In this document: positions 9,783-16,852 of the stretch, piece after piece
Position numbering within the stretch: the stretch's first letter is position 1
Layout: each line of letters begins with the position of its first letter
NCBI RefSeq assembly: GCF_028736035.1
Contig: NZ_CP117866.1
Coordinates: 9,589,001 to 9,653,000 of the forward strand
Origin: Streptomyces sp. T12
Lineage (GTDB): Bacteria > Actinomycetota > Actinomycetes > Streptomycetales > Streptomycetaceae
Reading direction: 5' to 3'
Length of the DNA: 64,000 bases
The notes under the pieces: model-generated
What the model saw: only the letters and a program-made list of their open reading frames with translations
Told to the model about the DNA's origin: nothing
The model's database searches: none
Made by a program: the position numbers and the translations under genes

Positions 9783-10946
9783 TCACGCCCCCGTGGCCAC
9801 GTCCGCCCACGCGCCGCTCCGCGCCGACCGCACCATCGCGTCCAGTACGGCGGCACTGCGCACGGCGTCGGCCGGTGTGGCCCCGTGCGGTGTGCCCTCG
9901 GCGACCGAGCGCAGGAAGCGGTACGCCTCGATGACCTTCAGGTCGTCGTAGCCCATGGCGTTCGCCGCGCCCGGCTGGAAGGCGCCGAACTCGCCGTCGC
10001 CCGGGCCGACGTACACCGTGCTGACCGGCTGGTCCTGGTAGGCAGTGCCGCGGCTGACGCCCAGCTCGTTCATCCGGCGGAAGTCCCAGAAGACCGCGCC
10101 CTTGGTGCCGTGCACCTCGAAGCCGTAGTTGTTCTGCTCGCCGACCGAGACCCGGCAGGCCTCCAGGACGCCGCGCGCGCCCGAGGCGAAGCGCAGCAGG
10201 CAGTTGACGTAGTCCTCGTTCTCGACGGGGCCGAGCTCACCGCCGGTGGCGCGGGCGTGGCCGGCGGTGGCGCCGGTGGGGCGGGCCCGTTCCGGGATGA
10301 AGACGGCCGTGTCGGCGGTCAGCGACGTGATGTCACCGAGCAGGTACCGGGCCAGGTCCGCACCGTGCGAGGCGAGGTCGCCCAGGACGCCGCTGCCGCC
10401 GCGCTCCCTCTCGTAACGCCAGGTCAGGGCGCCCTCGGGGTGAGCCGCGTAGTCGCTGAAGAGGCGGACGCGGACGTGGGTGACCGCGCCGATCTCGTCG
10501 GCGGCGATCAGATCGCGGGCCGCCTCGACGGCGGGCGCGTTGCGGTAGTTGAAGCCGACCGCGCCCTGGACACCGGCCTCGGCGACCGCGTCGGCGACCG
10601 CCTGGGCGTCCGCGACCGTCAGGCCCACCGGCTTCTCGATCCAGATGTGCTTGCCGGCCTCGGCCATCGCCACGCCGATCTCGCGGTGCAGGAAGTTCGG
10701 GGCGGTGATGCTCACGGCCCGCACGCGCGGGTCGGCGGCCACCTCGCGCCAGTCGCGGGTCGTCGAGGCGAACCCGAACTGGGCTGCGGCCTCCTCGGCC
10801 CGGCCCGGCACGTCCTCGGCGACGACCACGAGCTGCGGCCGCACCGCCAGCTGCGGGTAGTGGTGCAGGACGCGGGCGTAAGCCTGGGTGTGCACCCGGC
10901 CCATCCAGCCGAATCCGACAACGGCGACGCCAAGCGTGTCCACCAT
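9783..10946 (-). CDS. Gfo/Idh/MocA family oxidoreductase (LacI-controlled)
   Basis: 387-residue NAD(P)-dependent oxidoreductase. It has VGFGWMG (Rossmann), WIEKPVGL (EKP motif) and GSGVLGDLASHGADLARYLLG in the catalytic region, as in larger sugar oxidoreductases of this family. The ATG at 10946 is used instead of one at 10991, because the longer version would begin inside an operator-like palindrome (10963-10976) and this one has GAGGGG upstream. It is divergent from a LacI regulator and stands as a single gene, so a specific sugar may induce it. Confidence 0.87.
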   Translation of the reverse strand: MVDTLGVAVVGFGWMGRVHTQAYARVLHHYPQLAVRPQLVVVAEDVPGRAEEAAAQFGFASTTRDWREVAADPRVRAVSITAPNFLHREIGVAMAEAGKHIWIEKPVGLTVADAQAVADAVAEAGVQGAVGFNYRNAPAVEAARDLIAADEIGAVTHVRVRLFSDYAAHPEGALTWRYERERGGSGVLGDLASHGADLARYLLGDITSLTADTAVFIPERARPTGATAGHARATGGELGPVENEDYVNCLLRFASGARGVLEACRVSVGEQNNYGFEVHGTKGAVFWDFRRMNELGVSRGTAYQDQPVSTVYVGPGDGEFGAFQPGAANAMGYDDLKVIEAYRFLRSVAEGTPHGATPADAVRSAAVLDAMVRSARSGAWADVATGA

Positions 10947-10962
10947 GACTGGGAGCCCCTCT

Positions 10963-10976
10963 TTGGACCGTTCCAA
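10963..10976. promoter_or_regulatory. LacI operator TTGGACCGTTCCAA
   Basis: An inverted repeat (TTGGA-CCGT-TCCAA) with the central CG typical of LacI-family sites, 17 bp upstream of the oxidoreductase start. Its core is the reverse complement of the site at 11053-11070, so the two probably bind the same repressor. Confidence 0.75.
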
Positions 10977-11052
10977 CTTCTTCCCGCCCACCTTGAAGGC
11001 CGGTCTCCGCGGGTGTCAACCCCTCCCCGGACCTTTGACAACGCAAGGCCGC

Positions 11053-11070
11053 ACATGGAACGGTCCATGT
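11053..11070. promoter_or_regulatory. LacI operator ACATGGAACGGTCCATGT
   Basis: An 18-bp near-palindrome with 7-bp arms and central CG, ending 1 bp before the regulator's ATG at 11072. Binding here would block start of the regulator's own transcript, indicating autoregulation. No Shine-Dalgarno is visible, so the regulator mRNA may be leaderless. Confidence 0.75.
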
Positions 11071-11071
11071 C

Positions 11072-12076
11072 ATGAGACCGCCGACGATCCGCGACGTGGC
11101 CGACCGGGCCGGCGTCTCCAAGTCTCTGGTCTCGCTGGTGCTGCGCGGCTCCGACCAGGTGCGGCCGGAGAAACGGGACGCCGTCCTGCGCGCCGTCCGC
11201 GAACTCGGCTACCGCCCCAACGCCGCCGCGCGCAGCCTCAGCGAGCAGCGCACCCGCACGGTCGGCGTCCTCCTGAACGACCTGCGCAACCCGTGGTTCG
11301 TCGACATGCTCGACGGCCTCAACTCGCTCCTGCACGACAACGGCCTGCACATGCTGCTCGCCGACGCCCGCCTCAACCGCCGCACCGGCCAGGATCCCGC
11401 CGGGCCCTTCCTCGATCTGCGGGTCGACGGCCTGGTCGTGGTCGGCACGCTCCCCGATCCGGCCGCGCTCGAAGCGGTGGCCGCGCGGATCCCGGTCGTG
11501 GTGGCCGGCGCCCGCGAGCCGGTGCCGCCCGGCGTCGACGTGGTGGCGGGCGACGACGAACAGGGCGCCCGCCTGGTCGCCGAGCACCTCATCGGCCTCG
11601 GGCACCGGCGCATCGCGCACATCGCGGGATACGGCGCGGTGGGCGAGCTGCGCCGACGGAGCTTCGAGGCGACGATGCGGGAGCACGGCCTCGCGGACCA
11701 CGCGGTGGTCGAGCCCAGCGACATGACCGAGGAGGGCGGCTACCGCACCACCGTCCGCCTGCTCAGCCGCCCCGAGCGGCCCACGGCCGTCTTCGCCGTC
11801 AACGACATCGCCGCCATCGGCGCGCTCTCCGCGGCCGAGGAGCTGGGGCTGCGCGTCCCGCGCGACCTGTCGATCGTCGGCTACGACAACACGAGCATCG
11901 CCCGGCTGCGCCACGTATGGCTCACCACGGTCGACAACACCAGCCACGAGGTCGGCCGCCGCGCGGCCCGCTGCCTCCTGGAGCGCTTCGAGGGCGCCGG
12001 AGGGCAGGGACGGGTCCAACTCGCCACACCGGCCCTGGAGATCCGGGGCTCGACTGCGCCCCCGGTCACAGATTGA
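11072..12076 (+). CDS. LacI family transcriptional regulator
   Basis: A 334-residue canonical LacI protein. The helix-turn-helix TIRDVADRAGVSKSLVSLVL spans about residues 5-24, GYRPNAAARSL is the hinge, and the effector domain includes NDIAAIGAL and VGYDN. Recognition helix SKSLVSLVLRG resembles a subgroup with Leu in place of the usual Thr-Val-Ser. It is divergent from the oxidoreductase at 9783-10946, and two matching operators lie between them. The 3' end overlaps the oppositely oriented cupin gene by 11 bp. Confidence 0.92.
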   Translation: MRPPTIRDVADRAGVSKSLVSLVLRGSDQVRPEKRDAVLRAVRELGYRPNAAARSLSEQRTRTVGVLLNDLRNPWFVDMLDGLNSLLHDNGLHMLLADARLNRRTGQDPAGPFLDLRVDGLVVVGTLPDPAALEAVAARIPVVVAGAREPVPPGVDVVAGDDEQGARLVAEHLIGLGHRRIAHIAGYGAVGELRRRSFEATMREHGLADHAVVEPSDMTEEGGYRTTVRLLSRPERPTAVFAVNDIAAIGALSAAEELGLRVPRDLSIVGYDNTSIARLRHVWLTTVDNTSHEVGRRAARCLLERFEGAGGQGRVQLATPALEIRGSTAPPVTD

Positions 12077-12320
12077 TCGCGTACGCCTTGCGCAGCGTCT
12101 CGTGCACCGTCCACGTCGTACGGTCGCCCTCGCGCAGGACGGCCATGTCCCCGGGCCCCACCTTCAGCGTCGGCCCGTCCTCGACCTCGATGGTGGCCGA
12201 CCCGCTGATCACGACGAACAGCTCGTCGGCCTCCGTGTCGGTGACCATGCCGGGCGTGATCTGCCAGATGCCCCGCACCTGACGCCCGTCCTCCGACTCC
12301 CAGACGGCCTTCCCGGTCAC
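12066..12320 (-). CDS. Small cupin domain protein, doubtful start
   Basis: 84 residues from a GTG at 12320, forming most of a single cupin barrel; VVISGSATIEV and VGPGDMAVLREGDRTTW fit the EutQ/DUF861 cupin group. The in-frame upstream codons (12321-12368) encode NFVSEQIVSGTPEV, which looks like real cupin N-terminus, but no ATG, GTG or TTG precedes it before a stop at 12378-12380. Only ATT (12366-12368) and ATA (12369-12371) could serve. The gene either starts at a rare codon, is N-terminally truncated, or is decaying. It shares its upstream region with the GntR operator. Confidence 0.6.
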   Translation of the reverse strand: MTGKAVWESEDGRQVRGIWQITPGMVTDTEADELFVVISGSATIEVEDGPTLKVGPGDMAVLREGDRTTWTVHETLRKAYAINL

Positions 12321-12357
12321 CTCGGGCGTGCCCGAGACGATCTGCTCGGAGACAAAA

Positions 12358-12367
12358 TTGTTGACAA
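12358..12367. promoter_or_regulatory. GntR operator TTGTTGACAA (copy 1) over -35 region
   Basis: TTGTTGACAA in an AATTGT-TG-ACAATT inverted repeat, 50 bp upstream of the GntR regulator. The same 10-mer recurs at 16778-16787 before the transporter gene. Its TTGACA (12361-12366) can serve as a -35 box with TACGTT at 12385-12390 (18-bp spacing), so binding would block transcription. Confidence 0.75.
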
Positions 12368-12417
12368 TTATGTTTGGCTAGATTTACGTTCGACAGGCAC
12401 TCACTCAGGGAGGGCAC

Positions 12418-13068
12418 ATGCCGAACGAAGCCCGTCCGAGCACCGGGGAGCAGGCCAAGCAGCGCGCGCTCGCGCAGCTGCGGCAGGCGATCCTGCACGG
12501 CGAGATGGCACCGGCGCAGCGGTTGGTGGAGAACGAACTCGCCGAGCAGTTCGGTGTGACACGGGCCAGCATCCGCGCGGCACTGATCGATCTGGAGGCT
12601 CAGGGTCTGGTCGAGCGGATCCGCAACCGCGGTTCGCGGGTGCGGGTGGTGAGCGTGGAGGAAGCGGTCGCCATCACCGAGTGCCGCATGGCCCTGGAGG
12701 GGCTCTGCGCGGCCAAGGCCGCCGTCGCGGCCGGCGACGAGCAGCTGACCCTGCTGGCGGACCTGGGCACGGCGATGACCAAGGCCGTGGCCGACGGCGA
12801 GCCGATGACGTACTCCGAGCTCAACCAGGAACTGCACGCCAGGATCCAGGAGTTCTCCGGCCAGCGCACGGCCGTGGAACTGCTGGAGCGGCTCAACGCA
12901 CAACTGGTGCGCCACCGCTTCCAGTTGGCGCTGCGACCGGGACGCCCGCAGCACTCCCTGAACGAGCATCTGGCCATGATCGAGGCGATCAGGGCCAGGG
13001 ACCCGCAGGCGGCCGAGGCGGCCGTCCGCGCCCACCTCACCAGCGTGATCGAGGCGCTGCGCGACTGA
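12418..13068 (+). CDS. GntR family regulator (FCD domain)
   Basis: A 216-residue FadR-subfamily regulator. The winged helix spans about residues 12-75 (HGEMAPAQRLVENELAEQFG, VTRASIRAAL, LVERIRNRGSRV), followed by an all-helical FCD effector domain whose metal ligands probably include the histidines in QELHARI, RHRFQLAL and NEHLAMI. GGGAGG upstream of the ATG supports the start. It heads the aromatic-degradation operon and probably represses both it and the MFS gene through TTGTTGACAA. The effector is likely a pathway intermediate. Confidence 0.92.
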   Translation: MPNEARPSTGEQAKQRALAQLRQAILHGEMAPAQRLVENELAEQFGVTRASIRAALIDLEAQGLVERIRNRGSRVRVVSVEEAVAITECRMALEGLCAAKAAVAAGDEQLTLLADLGTAMTKAVADGEPMTYSELNQELHARIQEFSGQRTAVELLERLNAQLVRHRFQLALRPGRPQHSLNEHLAMIEAIRARDPQAAEAAVRAHLTSVIEALRD

Positions 13069-13126
13069 GCCGTACGAGTTGCTGCGCGACTGAGGGTACG
13101 AGTCGCTGCGCGGCTGAGTCGCGCGG
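13056..13126. repeat. Three 22-25 bp tandem copies over the GntR stop codon
   Basis: Copies begin at 13056, 13081 and 13105 with gctgcgcgactgag (third: gctgcgcggctgag). The first copy holds the last codons and stop (13066-13068) of the GntR gene; the other two fill the spacer before the deacetylase-family gene. Confidence 0.93.
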
Positions 13127-13162
13127 GGTGGGCGCACACCTGTCACTCAAGGAGAACCTGCC

Positions 13163-13951
13163 ATGACGCATGCCGATGCGCCCTCCCCCACGCTCGAACA
13201 ACCTCGCGCGGGGGGACCCCCATCCCCACCGCGCTCCACCCTCGTGATCACCGCGCACGCCGGGGACTTCGTGTGGCGGGCGGGCGGAGCCATCGCCCTG
13301 GCCGCCTCCCGGGGCGAGAAGGTCACCATCGCCTGCCTGACCTTCGGCGAGCGCGGCGAGTCCGCCAAGGCCTGGCGCGAGGGCAAGAAGCTGGAGGAGA
13401 TCAAGGCGATACGCCGGGACGAGGCCGAGCGCGCCGCCGCCACCCTCGGCGCCGAGGTCCGCTTCTTCGACGCCGGCGACTACCCGCTGATCGCCACCGA
13501 CGAGCTGACCGACCAGCTCGTCGCGGTCTACCGCGAGACCCAGCCAGACGTCGTCCTCACCCACCCGGCCGAGGACCCCTACAACGCCGATCACCCCGCC
13601 GCCAACCGCATGGCCCTGCAGGCCCGGATCCTCGCCCAGGCCATCGGCTACCCGGGCGAAGGCGACATCATCGGCGCCCCGCCTGTCTTCTGCTTCGAGC
13701 CGCACCAGCCCGAGATGAGCGGCTTCAAGCCCGAGGTCCTGCTCGACATCACCGAGGTGTGGGAGACCAAGCGGGGGGCCATGGAGTGCCTCGGTGCCCA
13801 GCAGCACCTGTGGGACTACTACACCGACCTCGCCGTGCGCCGCGGCGTCCAGCTCAAGCGCAACGCCGGACCCAACCTGGGCCTGGCCCACAAGACCATG
13901 GCCGAGGCGTACATGCGCCCCTACCCGCAGATCGCGAAGGAGCTGGCATGA
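13163..13951 (+). CDS. galB: PIG-L family hydrolase, GalB-like 4-oxalomesaconate hydratase
   Basis: A 262-residue PIG-L/LmbE-fold metalloprotein. The N-terminal metal motif is HAGDFVWRAGG, where GalB-type hydratases have H-x-x-D-F, and not the HPDD of sugar deacetylases; a second histidine site is HPAEDPYNADH. GalB hydrates 4-oxalomesaconate to 4-carboxy-4-hydroxy-2-oxoadipate (CHA). GalC-like aldolase and GalD-like tautomerase follow with 4-bp overlaps and support this function. Residues 1-25 are proline-rich and disordered. AAGGAG precedes the ATG. Confidence 0.85.
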   Translation: MTHADAPSPTLEQPRAGGPPSPPRSTLVITAHAGDFVWRAGGAIALAASRGEKVTIACLTFGERGESAKAWREGKKLEEIKAIRRDEAERAAATLGAEVRFFDAGDYPLIATDELTDQLVAVYRETQPDVVLTHPAEDPYNADHPAANRMALQARILAQAIGYPGEGDIIGAPPVFCFEPHQPEMSGFKPEVLLDITEVWETKRGAMECLGAQQHLWDYYTDLAVRRGVQLKRNAGPNLGLAHKTMAEAYMRPYPQIAKELA

Positions 13952-14658
13952 GCGGCGTGATCGTCACCAACCCGCCCAAGGCGGAGCTGAAGGACGTCGA
14001 CGCGCTGGCCGGCTTCGGCGTGGCGACGGTGAGCGAGGCGATGGGCCGGACCGGCTTGCTGGGCCCGGGAATCCGTCCCGTCCAGCAGGGCGTACGGGTC
14101 GCCGGTACCGCCGTGACGGTGCTGAGCTGGCCCGGCGACAACCTCATGATCCACGCCGCCGTGGAGCAGTGCGGCGAGGGCGACATCCTCGTCGTCACCA
14201 CCACCTCCCCGTGCACGGACGGCCTGTTCGGCGAGCTGTTCGCGACCGCCCTGAAGCAGCGCGGCGTCCGCGGTGTCGTCATCAACACCGGCATCCGCGA
14301 CACCCAGGAGCTGCGCGAGATGGGCTTCGCCGCCTGGTCCCGGGCGGTCAGCGCGCAAGGCACCGTCAAGGCCACCGGCGGCTCGGTGAACGTGCCGGTC
14401 GCCATCGACGGCCAGGTCGTCCGCCCCGGCGACGTGGTCCTCGCCGACGACGACGGGGTGGTGGTCGTACCCCGCGAGCGCGCCCGGGCGACGGTGGAGA
14501 AGGCCGAGGCCCGCGAGGCCAAGGAGGCCGCGACGCGCGCCGCCTTCCTCGGAGGCCAACTCGGCCTGGACCGATACGGGTTGCGGGAGACACTCGTACG
14601 GCTCGGCGTGACATACAAGTCCTACGACGAGTACGTCCGCGAGGAGGCGCAGCCGTGA
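13948..14658 (+). CDS. galC: 4-carboxy-4-hydroxy-2-oxoadipate aldolase (GalC/LigK-like)
   Basis: A 236-residue RraA-fold class II pyruvate aldolase. It cleaves CHA to pyruvate and oxaloacetate and often also decarboxylates oxaloacetate. The active-site run GVVINTGIRDTQEL carries the Arg-Asp pair used for substrate and metal binding, and GELFATALKQRG is the preceding family motif. The start overlaps the galB-like stop (ATGA), and the stop overlaps the galD-like start (GTGA). Together with its neighbours it completes the lower gallate pathway. Confidence 0.9.
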   Translation: MSGVIVTNPPKAELKDVDALAGFGVATVSEAMGRTGLLGPGIRPVQQGVRVAGTAVTVLSWPGDNLMIHAAVEQCGEGDILVVTTTSPCTDGLFGELFATALKQRGVRGVVINTGIRDTQELREMGFAAWSRAVSAQGTVKATGGSVNVPVAIDGQVVRPGDVVLADDDGVVVVPRERARATVEKAEAREAKEAATRAAFLGGQLGLDRYGLRETLVRLGVTYKSYDEYVREEAQP

Positions 14659-15764
14659 CCGGGCCCGTGGTGGTCCGCTGCATGCTCATGCGCGGCGGCA
14701 CCTCCAAGGGCGCGTACTTCCTCGCTGCTGACCTCCCCGCCGAACCCGCCCTGCGCGACGGGCTGTTGCTGCGCGTCATGGGCAGCCCGGACGAGCGGCA
14801 GATCGACGGTCTGGGCGGCGCGCACCCGCTCACCAGCAAGGTCGCGGTGGTCTCGCCCTCGTCGGATCCGGGCGCCGATGTCGACTATCTCTTCCTTCAA
14901 GTGGCCGTCGACAGCCCCGAAGTGAGTGATCGTCAGAACTGCGGGAACATCCTCGCGGGCATCGGGCCGTTCGCCGTGGAGCGCGGCCTCGTCCCGGCGG
15001 GGGAGGAGCGGACCTCCGTACGCATCCGCATGGTCAACACCGGCGACTTCGCCACCGCGACCTTCCCGACGCCGGGCGGTCACGTCGCCTACACGGGCGA
15101 CGCCGAGATCTCGGGCGTGCCCGGCTCGGCCGCCCCCGTGGTGATCGAATTCCCGCCTGGTACCAGGCAGTTGCTGCCCACCGGCAACGTCCGCGACGTG
15201 ATCGAGGGCATCCCGGTGACCTGTGTGGACAACGGCATGCCGACCGTCCTCATCCAGGCCCCCGCGCTCGACGTCACCGGCTACGAGGCGCCCGGGAACC
15301 TGGAGGAGAACCGCGCGCTCGCCCGGCGTCTCCGCGAACTCCGGCTGGCGGCAGGCAAGTTGATGGGACTCGGTGACGTCTCGGACACCACCGTTCCCAA
15401 GCTCACGCTGCTCGCCCTGCCCCGGGACGGCGGCGCGGTCACCACCCGCACCTTCATCCCGGTCCGCTGCCATCCGTCGATCGGCGTACTCGGCGCCGCC
15501 AGTGTCGCCGCCGGTCTGCGCGTCGAAGGCGGCGTCGGCGCAGAACTCGCGGAGTTGCCCGCCGACGGCGACCGCGTGCGCATCGAACACCCCATGGGAT
15601 TCCTGGACATCGACAGCAGCCTCGGCACCGACTCCGCAGGGCTCCCCGCCGCCCGCCGCACCGCCGTCGTCCGCACGGCCCGCAAGATCTTCGACGGCAC
15701 CGTCTTCCCCCGGTCCGCCGAGGCGGCCCCACTCCCCGCACACACCCCCGGAGGCCCCCGATGA
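14655..15764 (+). CDS. galD: 4-oxalomesaconate tautomerase (GalD-like, PrpF family)
   Basis: A 369-residue PrpF/DapF-fold isomerase. The MRGGTSKGAYF motif near residue 10 and LGGAHPLTSKVAVV are diagnostic of the PrpF/GalD family. GalD converts the keto or enol form of 4-oxalomesaconate made by ring cleavage into the form used by GalB. GTG start at 14655 overlaps the galC-like stop. A methylaconitate isomerase role (PrpF) is less likely because no methylcitrate genes are nearby. Confidence 0.87.
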   Translation: MTGPVVVRCMLMRGGTSKGAYFLAADLPAEPALRDGLLLRVMGSPDERQIDGLGGAHPLTSKVAVVSPSSDPGADVDYLFLQVAVDSPEVSDRQNCGNILAGIGPFAVERGLVPAGEERTSVRIRMVNTGDFATATFPTPGGHVAYTGDAEISGVPGSAAPVVIEFPPGTRQLLPTGNVRDVIEGIPVTCVDNGMPTVLIQAPALDVTGYEAPGNLEENRALARRLRELRLAAGKLMGLGDVSDTTVPKLTLLALPRDGGAVTTRTFIPVRCHPSIGVLGAASVAAGLRVEGGVGAELAELPADGDRVRIEHPMGFLDIDSSLGTDSAGLPAARRTAVVRTARKIFDGTVFPRSAEAAPLPAHTPGGPR

Positions 15765-16711
15765 CCCCGCCGCTCGGCGACATCGCCCACATCGGCCACG
15801 CTCAGCTCTTCACCCCCGACCTGGACGCCAGCGTCGCCTTCTTCACCGACTACCTGGGCCTCACGGTCAACGGCCAGGACGGCGACACGGTCTGTCTGCG
15901 GACCTTCGACGACTACGAGCACCACAGCCTGGTCCTCACCGCCCGCCAGCAGCCGGGCCTCGGCCGCCTCGCCCTGCGGACCTCCAGCGAGGAGGCACTT
16001 CACCGTCGTATCAAGGCGATCGAGGCGGCCGGCGGCTCCGGCAAGTGGGTCGAGGACGAACCCGGCATCGGCAGGTTGTACGTCACCACCGACCCCGACG
16101 GGCATGAGCACGCCCTGTACTGGGAGAGCGAGTACTACCAGGCGCCTCAGGAGCTCAAGCCCGCGCTGAAGAACCAGCCGCAGGCCAAGCCCAACAGAGG
16201 CGTCGGCGTACGACGGCTCGACCACATCAACTTCCTGGCCGCCGACGTGCTCGCGAACGCCGAGTTCCAGGAGCAGGTGCTGGGCGCCCGGCCCACCGAG
16301 CAGATCCAGCTCGACTCCGGGAAGATCGCGGCCCGTTGGCTGACCTTCACCAACAAGTCGTACGACGTCGTCTACACCTCGGACTGGACCGGTTCCGCCG
16401 GTCGGCTGCACCACATCGCCTTCGCGACCGACACCCGCGAGGACATCCTGCGCGCCGCCGACCTCGCCATCGACAGCGGCGTGTTCATCGAGACTGGCCC
16501 GCACAAGCACGCCATCCAGCAGACGTTCTTCCTGTACGTCTACGAGCCCGGCGGCAACCGCATCGAGCTGTGCAACCCGCTCACCCGACTCGTACTGGCA
16601 CCCGACTGGCCGCTGATCACCTGGACCGAGGCCGAGCGGGCCAAGGGACAGGCGTGGGGCCTGAAGACGATCGAGTCCTTCCACACGCACGGAACACCGC
16701 CGGTCGCCTGA
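15761..16711 (+). CDS. VOC family (type I) extradiol ring-cleavage dioxygenase
   Basis: A 316-residue two-domain vicinal-oxygen-chelate protein of catechol 2,3-dioxygenase type. Putative Fe(II) ligands are His155 (RLDHINF), His218 (LHHIAF) and Glu269 (NRIELCN), all present. An N-terminal VOC domain (about 8-125) precedes the catalytic one. It is the only ring-cleaving enzyme in the operon, and the coupled GalD-GalB-GalC-like genes consume 4-oxalomesaconate, so gallate or a similar trihydroxybenzoate is the most economical substrate. Known gallate dioxygenases (GalA/DesB) are the unrelated type II, so this would be a substitution. Substrate is inferred. Confidence 0.85.
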   Translation: MTPPLGDIAHIGHAQLFTPDLDASVAFFTDYLGLTVNGQDGDTVCLRTFDDYEHHSLVLTARQQPGLGRLALRTSSEEALHRRIKAIEAAGGSGKWVEDEPGIGRLYVTTDPDGHEHALYWESEYYQAPQELKPALKNQPQAKPNRGVGVRRLDHINFLAADVLANAEFQEQVLGARPTEQIQLDSGKIAARWLTFTNKSYDVVYTSDWTGSAGRLHHIAFATDTREDILRAADLAIDSGVFIETGPHKHAIQQTFFLYVYEPGGNRIELCNPLTRLVLAPDWPLITWTEAERAKGQAWGLKTIESFHTHGTPPVA

Positions 16712-16752
16712 GACGGCGCTTCTCCAGACGGTGCTCCTCCAGACGCTTCTCC
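16711..16752. repeat. 15-bp tandem repeats directly after dioxygenase stop
   Basis: Copies agacggcgcttctcc (16711), agacggtgctcctcc (16726) and a shortened agacgcttctcc (16741). The first begins at the last base of the dioxygenase stop codon. Confidence 0.85.
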
Positions 16753-16777
16753 AGGCTGCGCTTGATTGTTGCTTAGA

Positions 16778-16787
16778 TTGTTGACAA
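16778..16787. promoter_or_regulatory. GntR operator TTGTTGACAA (copy 2)
   Basis: Identical 10-mer to the site upstream of the GntR gene, within a run of related half-sites (gattgttg at 16764 and 16776, ctgttgac at 16790). It lies just upstream of the MFS gene promoter. Confidence 0.75.
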
Positions 16788-16792
16788 AACTG

Positions 16793-16821
16793 TTGACGCT
16801 CTCGGGTCGGCTCCTTAGCGT
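16793..16821 (+). promoter_or_regulatory. Vegetative-type promoter for MFS gene
   Basis: TTGACG (16793-16798), 17-bp spacer, TAGCGT (16816-16821), 31 bp before the start codon; close to the Streptomyces principal sigma consensus. Confidence 0.6.
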
Positions 16822-16852
16822 CTGGCGCACAACGCACGAGAGGAAAACAAGG

